Shown here: positions 1 through 9,559 of the stretch, one piece after another
How positions within the stretch are numbered: the first letter of the stretch is position 1
Layout: every line of letters begins with the position of its first letter
Assembly: GCA_945874105.1 (NCBI GenBank)
Contig: CAMCFJ010000002.1
Span: 62,001-126,000, forward strand
Length of the DNA: 64,000 nucleotides
Direction of reading: 5' to 3'
DNA from: Candidatus Nitrotoga sp. CP45
Lineage (GTDB): Bacteria > Pseudomonadota > Gammaproteobacteria > Burkholderiales > Gallionellaceae
Position numbers and translations under genes: made by a program
The notes under the pieces: generated by a model
What the model was told of the DNA's origin: nothing
Database searches by the model: none
Seen by the model: the letters and a program-made list of their open reading frames with translations, nothing else

Positions 1-154
1 GGAAATAGGTAGCGAGCAACTTGGGGGAGCTGGTGGAGAAATCAACCAAGACGACATCAATGCCGTCCAGGCTGGTGCCAGACATGATGCCTATATATAA
101 CTCAGAATGGTTCTGAACTATTTGAATCTGCTTAACGTGATTTTGTTCAGTCAA
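1..154 (-). CDS. anmK: Anhydro-N-acetylmuramic acid kinase, N-terminal part (runs off the window start)
   Basis: Reverse strand reads ...[35 protein letters not shown], the conserved AnmK N-terminus. A candidate TTG start at 154 overlaps the stop of the M23 gene; the ATG at 85 is internal to the motif. Confidence 0.8.
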   Translation of the reverse strand, partial: MTEQNHVKQIQIVQNHSELYIGIMSGTSLDGIDVVLVDFSTSSPKLLATYF

Positions 155-1475
155 GTTTGGCCAAGTTAGTGTCGCGCAACAAGCCCAAGCGGGCGGTCAG
201 GCTGCGGGTAGCTTCCTGAAAGGCAAGCTTCTGTGTATTGTCCAGGGGGGCGGCATTCGGCAATGCAACACGCAAGGGGTCGCGATGCTGAGCATTGACC
301 ATGAACTCATAATGCAAGTGCGGCCCCGTAGCCAAACCAGTCATACCGACAAAGCCAATAATATCCCCCTGCCCCACACGCTGGCCGCGGCGCAAGCCGC
401 TAGCAAAACGCGATAGATGTCCGTATACGGTGGTGTGGTGGCTCTGATGCGCCACCATCACAACATTACCATAACCGCCTTGTTTGCCGACAAAGGATAC
501 AGTCCCATCGGCAGTTACCTTAACCTTGGTGCCTAGCGCTGCGGCATAGTCCACGCCTTTATGCGCACGCCAAGTGTTCAGCACCGGGTGAAAGCGCGAC
601 AGACTAAAACCGGAACTAACGCGTGAAAATTCAAGTGGTGAGCGCAAAAATGCCTTCCGCATACTCTTACCATCTGGCGAGTAATAATCACCATGGCTGC
701 TGTCAGCTTTGAAGTAAACCACGCGGTAGCTCACTCCTTGACTGATAAACTCGGCAGCCCGAATACGTCCGGCACGAACCGGTTCGCCGTTGCTATAATT
801 CATTTCATAAACCACGCTGAATTTGTCTCCCTTGCGCAGGTCACGATGGAAGTCGATATCGCCACCAAAAATGTCAGCCAATTGGCTGACCAATTGGTTG
901 GCGGTCGATTCCGGCAGGCCAGTTGCATCGATAGCAGCAAACAGAGTACTGCTAATCTCGCCAGAACGCATGAGTAGACGTTGTTCAAGCAAGGGGGGCC
1001 GTATGCTGGTCTTGAAGCCGCTGATCCCTTTCTCGATAACAATCTGGCTACCTTTGTTATCAAGGTAACGCAACGCCAGAAGACTACCGTCCGCATTGGT
1101 TTCAGCTTGCACGAATTTACCTACAGCAAGAAGTTGGCGGACGGATGCGGCGGCTTGATTGCGACGCAGATATTCGCTTGCAGAGGAATCTTCTACTTGC
1201 ATACGGCGCAGGAGTTCAGTTACTGTATCTCCACGTTGCACGAGTTCATTGCGCCAGAATGTGGCGGCCTTGGAATTGGTGGCACTGGTAATAGTTGGAG
1301 TGTCATGGGGCAGGACGATTTCTTCCGCGACCATTGTAAGGGGGGTATAGGCATTGTCAGACTGCGGTACAATTCCAAATGCAGTGACCACGCCAAGCAA
1401 GGGCAGACTGGATAAAGCGACGAGCCAACGCAGCTTTAATTTTTTTTCTTGTGTGAGGTTATTTGGACTTAACAT
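147..1475 (-). CDS. M23 family metallopeptidase (LytM/MepM-like murein endopeptidase)
   Basis: N-terminal TM segment; C-terminal [14 protein letters not shown]...VYGHLSRF...[15 protein letters not shown] peptidase M23 motifs. Confidence 0.93.
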   Translation of the reverse strand: MLSPNNLTQEKKLKLRWLVALSSLPLLGVVTAFGIVPQSDNAYTPLTMVAEEIVLPHDTPTITSATNSKAATFWRNELVQRGDTVTELLRRMQVEDSSASEYLRRNQAAASVRQLLAVGKFVQAETNADGSLLALRYLDNKGSQIVIEKGISGFKTSIRPPLLEQRLLMRSGEISSTLFAAIDATGLPESTANQLVSQLADIFGGDIDFHRDLRKGDKFSVVYEMNYSNGEPVRAGRIRAAEFISQGVSYRVVYFKADSSHGDYYSPDGKSMRKAFLRSPLEFSRVSSGFSLSRFHPVLNTWRAHKGVDYAAALGTKVKVTADGTVSFVGKQGGYGNVVMVAHQSHHTTVYGHLSRFASGLRRGQRVGQGDIIGFVGMTGLATGPHLHYEFMVNAQHRDPLRVALPNAAPLDNTQKLAFQEATRSLTARLGLLRDTNLAKLD

Positions 1476-1661
1476 TTACGTCTCCTGACTACCGCGTTCT
1501 CATAAATGTCATGAGAACTATTTTTCGAATTATCTGCAACTTTACCAGAAATCAGCCATCCCTCAAAATCCATCGGCCAAATACCGACCAATGGTCAATT
1601 TACATGCACAGGCGGTTAAAACATTTTGTGCCTCTAAACTATTTTCGGCTTAACCAACTTT

Positions 1662-2030
1662 TTATTTAATCTTGAACAAATTTTCAGCATTAAGTAAGCT
1701 CTCCGGTTCCAATGTGCTGCTATGTATCAACAATACTTTATGACGTGACAGCGCCCCTTGCTTTAGCTCGACGTTGCGTAGTGGAACATTAAAACTACCA
1801 GCAATGAAGCGCAGCAGCGCTCCATTGGCACGCCCCTCAATGGGTGGCGCGGCTAGGCGAATCTTCAGTGCATCACCATGCAAGCCAATCACCTCAGTGC
1901 GTTTGGCACCGGGCTGAACATGCAACACCAGCGTAATGACATCTCCTTCGCGGCGATACCACACGTTCAAAACAGACTTAAGACTAAACTTTCCAACCAA
2001 CGCAGTGGCACGATAAGGATGAGTTGGCAC
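1662..2030 (-). CDS. DUF167 / YggU family protein (true start probably internal)
   Basis: LHVQPGAKRTEVIGLHGDALKIRLAAPPIEGRANGALLRFIA motif. Confidence 0.88.
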   Translation of the reverse strand: MPTHPYRATALVGKFSLKSVLNVWYRREGDVITLVLHVQPGAKRTEVIGLHGDALKIRLAAPPIEGRANGALLRFIAGSFNVPLRNVELKQGALSRHKVLLIHSSTLEPESLLNAENLFKIK

Positions 2031-2530
2031 ACGATAAGTAATAGTAGCAAGGTGAAATCTATATTGCCGAAGGGCGGAATACGCCGTTGCAGGGGCAGAA
2101 GGAAGGGCTGTGTCACTGCGGCCATCAAACTTGCCATCGGTGAATGTGGATTAAACCACGATAAGAGTGCCTGAATAAACAGCGCCGCCATAAGTAAGTA
2201 TAGGCTGAGCTTGAGCAGCTTGACCGCTGTCCACATAAACAGTCCGAGCACGGGGAAATCAATAGGCAAACCTTGCAACCAGAGCGTGACAGCGAGATAA
2301 ATCGCTTCCACCACGAAAGCCAGCAGCAAGGTGGCCATATCGAAACCCCAGGCAGAAGGAATAAACCGGCGCGCTCGCAGTACCAGAAAATTGGTAAGCG
2401 TCATAATGAATGCACCCAATGGGTTGCGCATGGGCGCGCGTAGCCATTGTAAATGGAAGCGCAGTAACAATATGACAGCGAACGGCTGCAACAAAGTATC
2501 AAACAAAAATTGTAGTGCTTCACTCAGCAT
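1967..2530 (-). CDS. YggT family integral membrane protein
   Basis: Start trimmed to MLSEALQFLFDTLLQPFAV; repeated hydrophobic segments; YggS-ProC-YggT-YggU neighbourhood. Confidence 0.85.
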   Translation of the reverse strand: MLSEALQFLFDTLLQPFAVILLLRFHLQWLRAPMRNPLGAFIMTLTNFLVLRARRFIPSAWGFDMATLLLAFVVEAIYLAVTLWLQGLPIDFPVLGLFMWTAVKLLKLSLYLLMAALFIQALLSWFNPHSPMASLMAAVTQPFLLPLQRRIPPFGNIDFTLLLLLIVCQLILIVPLRWLESLVLSLF

Positions 2531-3338
2531 GGCGCCCCCCCAGTTCGTCTCCCATTTCCATGGCGCGCTTGGCTGCAGCCTGCACCGCCGTAACAATATG
2601 TTGCTTGACCGCATTGGCTTCCATGCTGAGTAGAGCGCACTCGGTTGTGCCATTTTTGGAAGTAACGCGTGCGCGCAACACGCTCACCTCATCGCTACTG
2701 GCATCGGCAAGTTTAACTGCACCGCTGAAAGTATTGATTGCCAAATGGCGAGCCGTTTCTGCATCGAAGCCAAGTTCGCTGGCAGCCTGTTGTAGCGCCT
2801 CGATAAAATAAAACACATAGGCAGGGCCACTGCCAGATACCGCAGTAACCGCATCCATCATTACTTCGTCTTGTAGCCATATAGTGCTGCCCACCGCAGC
2901 GAGTATGGTTTGCGCTGTGTTGCGCTGCGCCTTATTTACTGCAGGCAGCGCATACAGGCCAGTAATTCCGCTCTGAATTAAGGCGGGCGTATTGGGCATG
3001 GCGCGCACAATATTTTGCGAACCCAGCCAATGCGCCAGATCAGCGGCGCGAATACCGGCCGCTATCGAGATAAGCAATTGCCCAGTCAACAATGGCGCCA
3101 GGCTAATTGCGACCCCATGCAACTGCTGCGGCTTGACCGCTAATACAATTACATCACTGCCCGCCACCCCCACCTCCAGCTCGGCTACCGCTTGCACCCC
3201 GAATTCTTCATGTAACTTGGCATGTTGGCTGACATTGACTTCCACTACGCCTACCTGCGCGGCAACAAAATTCTGTTTAAGCAAGCCGCCAATGAGTGCG
3301 GTCGCCATGTTGCCGCCCCCGATAAAACAAATTTTCAT
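2520..3338 (-). CDS. proC: Pyrroline-5-carboxylate reductase
   Basis: MKICFIGGGNMATALIGGL nucleotide-binding motif; VSGSGPAYVFYFIEAL motif. Confidence 0.95.
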   Translation of the reverse strand: MKICFIGGGNMATALIGGLLKQNFVAAQVGVVEVNVSQHAKLHEEFGVQAVAELEVGVAGSDVIVLAVKPQQLHGVAISLAPLLTGQLLISIAAGIRAADLAHWLGSQNIVRAMPNTPALIQSGITGLYALPAVNKAQRNTAQTILAAVGSTIWLQDEVMMDAVTAVSGSGPAYVFYFIEALQQAASELGFDAETARHLAINTFSGAVKLADASSDEVSVLRARVTSKNGTTECALLSMEANAVKQHIVTAVQAAAKRAMEMGDELGGRHAE

Positions 3339-4039
3339 TGATTTCCTCCGTAATTTCTTTCACCAAAAATTGCCGATCCGATGCGCACGATAGTCGCCCC
3401 TTCCAGTATTGCCGCACTGAAATCATGCGACATTCCCATCGATAAAGTATCCAGTGCCAACCCTTGCGTATTGATCTGCTGCACAAGCTCGTGCAGCTTA
3501 AAAAATGGGTTGCGTTGGGCTTCCAATCCTTCAGCAGGCGCAGGAATGGCCATCAGCCCGCGTAACTTAAGTTGCGGCAGACTCGCCACAGCCTGTGCCA
3601 GCTCCACCAATCCGCCAGGCGCTACGCCGCTCTTGCTGCCTTCTCCGCTCACATTAACCTGTATGCATACATTTAGTGGCGGCAAACTGGCTGGCCGCTG
3701 AGCTGACAGGCGCTCAGCGATTTTCAGCCTGTCAACGCTGTGTACCCATGCGAAATGCGTTGCAATGGCCCGCGTTTTATTACTCTGTACCGGCCCGATG
3801 AAATGCCACTGTATCGGCAAGTCACGAAGCAGCTCAATTTTATCCAAGGCTTCCTGGATGTAACTTTCGCCGAAAGCGCGTTGCCCTGCCCGGCATGCTT
3901 CGCGCATTGCAACAGCAGATACACCCTTGCTCACCGCCAGTAGCTCAATACTATCCTTGCGCCGATGAGCCATGCACATAGCCTGTGCAATAGCATCATT
4001 GACAGCTTGCAAGTTGGAAGTAATCGCGGTCATAATCAA
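3335..4039 (-). CDS. YggS family pyridoxal phosphate-binding protein (PLPBP)
   Basis: LLAVSKGVS, FGESYIQEALDK, WHFIGPVQSNKTR, LSMGMSHDFSAAI motifs. Confidence 0.93.
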   Translation of the reverse strand: MIMTAITSNLQAVNDAIAQAMCMAHRRKDSIELLAVSKGVSAVAMREACRAGQRAFGESYIQEALDKIELLRDLPIQWHFIGPVQSNKTRAIATHFAWVHSVDRLKIAERLSAQRPASLPPLNVCIQVNVSGEGSKSGVAPGGLVELAQAVASLPQLKLRGLMAIPAPAEGLEAQRNPFFKLHELVQQINTQGLALDTLSMGMSHDFSAAILEGATIVRIGSAIFGERNYGGNQ

Positions 4040-4196
4040 CTGATCGTCAAATCGAATGCCGCATTAATTTGTGATGATTGCACAGTATCTTGCCTGATAA
4101 GCATCAATGTGAAGATGCGGTAGAGGCGCCATTAATCGTGCCCCTAACTTACTTTTCATGCGATAGTTCAGTTCTGCGAATTTACTAGGATTATAT

Positions 4197-5240
4197 ATGG
4201 ACATTACCGAACTGCTCGCTTTTGGTGTCAAAAACAAGGCTTCCGATTTGCACCTATCTGCTGGGTTACCGCCGATGATTCGTGTGCATGGTGACATACG
4301 CAAAATCAACCTGCCGGTAATGCTGCACGCGGAAGTGCATGAAATGATGTACGACATCATGAACGACGAGCAGCGCAAAATTTATGAAGAACACAAAGAA
4401 ATCGATTTCTCTTTTGAGATCCCAGGACTTGCGCGTTTCCGCGTAAATGCCTTTATCCAACATCGCGGTGCGGGTGCAGTGATGCGTACCATTCCGTCTA
4501 AAATATTGACCCTGGCAGACCTCAGGGCACCCAAAATTTTTGAGTCTATTGCCGATTATCCGCGCGGCTTGGTGTTAGTAACTGGCCCAACCGGCTCGGG
4601 CAAGTCCACCACGTTGGCAGCGATGGTTAATCATCGCAACGAACATGAAATGGGGCACATCCTGACCGTGGAGGATCCAATTGAATTTGTGCACGAAAGT
4701 AAAAAATGTTTGGTCAACCAACGTGAAGTCGGCGCGCATACACTTTCATTTCAAAATGCTTTACGTAGCGCATTGCGCGAAGATCCAGACATTATCCTGG
4801 TAGGTGAAATGCGCGACTTGGAAACCATACGCCTTGCCATGTCTGCAGCTGAAACCGGTCATTTGGTGTTCGGAACATTACATACCAGCTCTGCGGCTAA
4901 AACCATCGACCGCATCATTGACGTTTTCCCCGCTGACGAAAAGGAAATGGTGCGCGCCATGCTGTCAGAATCACTGCGTGCAGTCATTTCACAAACCTTG
5001 CTTAAAACCAAAGACGGTACCGGACGTGTAGCAGCCCATGAAATTATGATTTGCACTCCTGCCATCCGCAATCTGATCCGCGAAGCCAAGGTGCCACAGA
5101 TGTATTCCTCCATCCAGACCGGCAGTGCTCTTGGAATGCAGACGCTAGACCAATGCCTGCAAGATCTGGTCAAGCGCAATGTTGTATCATTGGCGGAAGC
5201 GCGTACCCAAGCATCTAACAAGGATACGTTCGTCGGTTAA
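4197..5240 (+). CDS. pilT: Type IV pilus retraction ATPase PilT
   Basis: GPTGSGKSTTLAAM Walker A; EDPIEFVHESKKCLVNQREVG; starts MDITELLAFGVKNKASDLHLSAGLPP. Confidence 0.96.
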   Translation: MDITELLAFGVKNKASDLHLSAGLPPMIRVHGDIRKINLPVMLHAEVHEMMYDIMNDEQRKIYEEHKEIDFSFEIPGLARFRVNAFIQHRGAGAVMRTIPSKILTLADLRAPKIFESIADYPRGLVLVTGPTGSGKSTTLAAMVNHRNEHEMGHILTVEDPIEFVHESKKCLVNQREVGAHTLSFQNALRSALREDPDIILVGEMRDLETIRLAMSAAETGHLVFGTLHTSSAAKTIDRIIDVFPADEKEMVRAMLSESLRAVISQTLLKTKDGTGRVAAHEIMICTPAIRNLIREAKVPQMYSSIQTGSALGMQTLDQCLQDLVKRNVVSLAEARTQASNKDTFVG

Positions 5241-5264
5241 TCAGCGGTTTACCTGGAGTTCATC

Positions 5265-6401
5265 ATGGAAAGAGATCAGGCTACAGAGCTAATGCATAAT
5301 CTATTGCGGGGGGTGATTGCCCAGAAGGCATCTGACCTGTTTATCACAGCCGGATTCCCGCCCGCATTCAAGGTAGACGGCATGATGACCCCCGTTTCAC
5401 AGCAGGTGCTTACACCGCAACACAGTATGGCATTAGCGCGCAGCATCATGAATGACCGCCAGGCCGCCGAATTCGAAGCTTCACACGAATGTAATTTTGC
5501 TATTAGTCCGGCCGGCATTGGCCGCTTCCGCGTTAATGTGTTTGTGCAACAGCAGCGTGTAGGCATGGTGTTGCGCACCATCACCACCCAGATCCCCGAT
5601 CTTACTGAAATGGGGATGCCAGAGATACTCAAGGATGTGACAATGACCAAACGCGGACTGGTCATTTTGGTTGGTGCCACTGGCTGCGGCAAATCCACAA
5701 CATTGGCGGCCATGATTGGCTACCGTAACCAGAATACTCACGGCCACATCATCACCATCGAAGATCCGGTTGAGTTCGTGCATGAGCACATCAACTGCCT
5801 CATCACTCACCGTGAGGTTGGAGTAGACACAGATTCTTGGCAAGTCGCATTGAAAAACACATTGCGCCAAGCACCGGATGTCATTTTCATCGGTGAGATC
5901 CGCGACCGCGAAACCATGGAATATGCTGTGGCATTCGCCGAGACCGGCCATCTGTGCATGGCCACTCTACACGCCAACAGTGCGAATCAGGCGCTGGATC
6001 GCATCATCAACTTCTTCCCGGAAGATCGCCGCGAGCAATTGCTGATGGATTTATCTCTCAATATCAAGGCATTTATTTCTCAGCGCCTAATCCCGCGAGT
6101 GGATGGGACAGGCCGCTGTGTGGCCATGGAAATCATGCTTAACTCACCGCTCATCTCTGACTTGATCTTCAAGGGCGAGGTGCTTGCAATAAAGGGGGTG
6201 ATGTCAAAATCGCGCGAGATTGGGATGCAGACCTTCGACCAAGCGCTGTTCGATCTGCACGAAGCCAACCTGATCAGCTATGAAGAAGCGCTAAAGAATG
6301 CCGACTCGGTCAACGATCTGCGCCTACGATTAAAGTTGGAAAGTCAAAGCTCCAAAGATCTTGACATAATGGCGGGGCTGGATCACTTGCAGATGACTTG
6401 A
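5265..6401 (+). CDS. pilU: PilT-like ATPase PilU
   Basis: GATGCGKSTTLAAMIGYRN; follows pilT; KASDLFITAGFPPAFK N-terminus. Confidence 0.93.
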   Translation: MERDQATELMHNLLRGVIAQKASDLFITAGFPPAFKVDGMMTPVSQQVLTPQHSMALARSIMNDRQAAEFEASHECNFAISPAGIGRFRVNVFVQQQRVGMVLRTITTQIPDLTEMGMPEILKDVTMTKRGLVILVGATGCGKSTTLAAMIGYRNQNTHGHIITIEDPVEFVHEHINCLITHREVGVDTDSWQVALKNTLRQAPDVIFIGEIRDRETMEYAVAFAETGHLCMATLHANSANQALDRIINFFPEDRREQLLMDLSLNIKAFISQRLIPRVDGTGRCVAMEIMLNSPLISDLIFKGEVLAIKGVMSKSREIGMQTFDQALFDLHEANLISYEEALKNADSVNDLRLRLKLESQSSKDLDIMAGLDHLQMT

Positions 6402-6621
6402 CCTGCCTGGATTCGCAGAGACTCCAGCTCATTAAGATTGCGAAGGTGCAATCCGCGCGAACGTCTTTACCGGTGACAGCTATAAAATCGAAGTCAATCA
6501 CTGCGAGTATGAACGCACGAACGGGGGGCTATTTCTCCTGTAATTTAATTTTACTCGTGATTGAAACATTGCCGGCGGCTGATGCACCAATAATGATGGT
6601 GCATAATCGCACTCTGGCAAA

Positions 6622-7329
6622 TCACTCCAAAACTTCGCGCTCAATTTCTTCCACGGTGACATGGCGCACGTCCTTGCCCTTGACCATATAAATCACATAT
6701 TCGGACATATTCTTGGCATGATCACCGATGCGCTCGATGGCCTTGGCGACAAACAGAATTTCCAGCGCAGTCGAGATGGTGCGCGGGTCTTCCATCATAA
6801 AGGTGATAAGGTAGCGCATGATGGTGCGGAATTCCTCATCAACCAACTCATCCTGACGCACCACTTGAGCCGCATAGGCAAGATCAAGACGAGCAAAGGC
6901 ATCCAGCGATTTACGTAGCATGTCCAGAGCCATTTCGGCGGCATGTTTGATCTCCGTATAACGCGGCAGGATGAGACTTTTCCTCTGCGACAGCAGTTTG
7001 CCCATGCGCGCAATTTTTTCCGCCTCGTCGCCAATACGTTCGAGATCAGTAATGGTCTTGATTACCGTCATCACCATACGCAAGTCACCTGCGGCAGGCT
7101 GACGACGGGCGATAATCTGGTTGCAGCTTTCGTCGATTTCCACCTCCATCGCGTTAACGCGATGGTCATCATTAATAATGCGGTTCATCAGCGGCACATC
7201 GCCACTAACCAGTGCCTCAACAGAGAGTCGAATTTGACTCTCCACCAGCCCACCCATTTGTAATACTCGTGCACGCACCGCTTCCAGCTCGGCATCAAAT
7301 TGCTTAGAGGTATGTTCAGTGGAGGCCAT
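6622..7329 (-). CDS. phoU: Phosphate signalling complex protein PhoU
   Basis: HTSKQFDAELEAVRARVLQMGGLVE; TDLERIGDEAEKIARM; ERIGDHAKNMSEYVIY. Confidence 0.95.
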   Translation of the reverse strand: MASTEHTSKQFDAELEAVRARVLQMGGLVESQIRLSVEALVSGDVPLMNRIINDDHRVNAMEVEIDESCNQIIARRQPAAGDLRMVMTVIKTITDLERIGDEAEKIARMGKLLSQRKSLILPRYTEIKHAAEMALDMLRKSLDAFARLDLAYAAQVVRQDELVDEEFRTIMRYLITFMMEDPRTISTALEILFVAKAIERIGDHAKNMSEYVIYMVKGKDVRHVTVEEIEREVLE

Positions 7330-7397
7330 AATTCAAATCCTTTTAGGGATAAAAGTTGGGAGATACTATTCGCATACTGTGATGATTTTACTACATA

Positions 7398-8057
7398 CTA
7401 AGCAGTAAAGGCCTGCACCCCGCTTGCAGATCCCAGCAACAGTACGTCCGCCCCACGACGCGCAAACAGGCCGTTGGTAACCACACCCGTAATATTATTC
7501 AACGTAGTTTCCAGCTCCACCGGATTAAGTATTTTCAGGCCAGATATATCAAGAATAAGGTTGCCGTTGTCAGTTACAAAACCCTCACGCAATTTGGGCT
7601 GACCACCCAACAGCACCATCTGGCGTGCCACATAGCTGCTAGCCATGGGGATCACCTCCAGCGGCAATGGGAAGCGCCCAAGAACATCTACCAGCTTGCT
7701 GGAATCGCATAAACAAATAAATTTTTTGCTCGCGGCGGCTACTATTTTTTCGCGCGTCAATGCGCCGCCGCCGCCCTTAATCATATGCAAATGACGCGTA
7801 ATCTCGTCTGCTCCATCCACATACACAGATAGGCTACCTACATCATTCAGCGCAACCACCTGGATGCCATGCTCTTTTAAGCGCTGGGCTGAAGCCTCGG
7901 AGCTGGCCACCGCACCACATATTTTATTCTTGATCTTCCCCAGCTCGTCAATAAAGAAATTGGCGGTCGAGCCGGTGCCCACTCCCACAATACAATTTGC
8001 CGGGACATACGCTATTGCGGCTTGTGCCACCGCCAGCTTTAACTCATCTTGCGTCAT
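7398..8057 (-). CDS. rpiA: Ribose-5-phosphate isomerase A
   Basis: [38 protein letters not shown]. Confidence 0.95.
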   Translation of the reverse strand: MTQDELKLAVAQAAIAYVPANCIVGVGTGSTANFFIDELGKIKNKICGAVASSEASAQRLKEHGIQVVALNDVGSLSVYVDGADEITRHLHMIKGGGGALTREKIVAAASKKFICLCDSSKLVDVLGRFPLPLEVIPMASSYVARQMVLLGGQPKLREGFVTDNGNLILDISGLKILNPVELETTLNNITGVVTNGLFARRGADVLLLGSASGVQAFTA

Positions 8058-8326
8058 CGTTACGCTGCCTCAATTTAACAAATATTGTTTCTCGCTCCGG
8101 ATTATTGCAGGAATTAGCAATTTTAGAAACACTAGGCATCTTCTATATTATGATATCTGGCGGATTCAAAAGATCATCGTACGATCTTGCTAGGCAAGCT
8201 GTCACCAGAGAAATGATGACCTTACCTTTTGTAATGGTACATTTACCTCAGCAAAGCCACCCTTAGCCGTACATTTTCTTAGCCATACATTTGCGGAGCT
8301 TCGCGGAGCGAACGCCATTTTTATAG

Positions 8327-8884
8327 ATGACAAACCATAACGGAAACACTGTTCCATTACAGCACGAGGGTGTTCCATCGCCATGGATTTGCCACTATGC
8401 TCAATTAATCCGTAGCGGCGGTCAGGTGCTCGATTTAGCTTGTGGCAGCGGACGCCATACGCGCTGGCTTGCGGCCAACAATTGGCAAGTCAACGCCGTG
8501 GATAGTGATGCGCAAGCTCTTGCCGGGCTGCAACAGCTATCCAATGTATCAACCCTGATCGCCGACTTGGAGAATGATATTTGGCCATACTCTGGCCATC
8601 GCTTTCATGGCATAGTTGTCAGCCGTTATCTGCATCGGCCACTATTTCCACGACTGATCGAATCACTGCATGCTGGTGGAGTGCTGATCTACGAAACCTT
8701 CATGGATGGCAATGAGCGTTTTGGGCGACCAAAAAACCCGGATTTTTTGCTGCGCTCTAACGAATTATTGGAGGTTTTTTCCCCGCACCTGACAGTAATT
8801 GCCTATCAACAAGGTGAATTTCAAGAGCCAGGCTCCACCGTCATGCAACGCATTTGCGCAGTGTCCGAAAGGCGCAACAATTAA
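8327..8884 (+). CDS. Class I SAM-dependent methyltransferase
   Basis: GGQVLDLACGSGRHTRWLAANNWQVNAVDSD motif I. Confidence 0.82.
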   Translation: MTNHNGNTVPLQHEGVPSPWICHYAQLIRSGGQVLDLACGSGRHTRWLAANNWQVNAVDSDAQALAGLQQLSNVSTLIADLENDIWPYSGHRFHGIVVSRYLHRPLFPRLIESLHAGGVLIYETFMDGNERFGRPKNPDFLLRSNELLEVFSPHLTVIAYQQGEFQEPGSTVMQRICAVSERRNN

Positions 8885-8899
8885 TTCGAGTTGGAATTG

Positions 8900-9559
8900 T
8901 TAATTTTCGTCCAAGCCCTTCTTGATGAACTTAACATCGAGCTGTTTTAATTTTCGATATAAATGGGTGCGTTCCAAACCAACGTTCTTCGCCACGCGGG
9001 TCATATTACCGTTCTCTTTATTTATATGATAATTAAAGTACAAGCTGTCAAAATGATCACGCGCTTCGCGTAATGGCAAGTCGAGCGGCAACGGGAATTG
9101 CGCCGCAGCCTCCCAAATGGTCGGCGCGCCTCCCCTGTCAGTTAAATCTGCTGATGTGACTTCCCGCCGAATATTTGGTGCTGCACCCAGCTTGATTGCC
9201 TTGGCAACGGCATCAAGCAATTTCTGCAACGCAATTGGTTTTTCAAGGAAATCCACTGCACCAATGCGCGTCGCCTCAAGTGCTGTTTCTATGGTGCCAT
9301 GCCCTGACATCATGACCACTGGCATAGTCAACAAGTTCTGTTCCGCCCACTCTTTAAGCAGACTTACTCCATCGGTATTCGGCATCCAGATGTCCAGCAA
9401 TACCAAATCGGGCACCTGCCGGCTGCGAAAATCGCGAGCCTGAATAGCATTTTCAGCCAGATGCACATGATAACCTTCGTCAAACAAGATTTCCGAAAGC
9501 AACTCGCGTATCCCGATTTCATCATCTACCACTAGAATTTCTTTGGCTGCCATTTTCAC
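8900..9559 (-). CDS. NtrX-like response regulator lacking the sigma-54 AAA+ domain (receiver + Fis-type HTH)
   Basis: Receiver VVDDEIGIRELLSEIL...LLDIWMPNTDG...MSGHG...FLEKP; C-terminal NMTRVAKNVGLERTHLYRKLKQL; 219 aa with no AAA+ motifs. Confidence 0.88.
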   Translation of the reverse strand: MKMAAKEILVVDDEIGIRELLSEILFDEGYHVHLAENAIQARDFRSRQVPDLVLLDIWMPNTDGVSLLKEWAEQNLLTMPVVMMSGHGTIETALEATRIGAVDFLEKPIALQKLLDAVAKAIKLGAAPNIRREVTSADLTDRGGAPTIWEAAAQFPLPLDLPLREARDHFDSLYFNYHINKENGNMTRVAKNVGLERTHLYRKLKQLDVKFIKKGLDEN

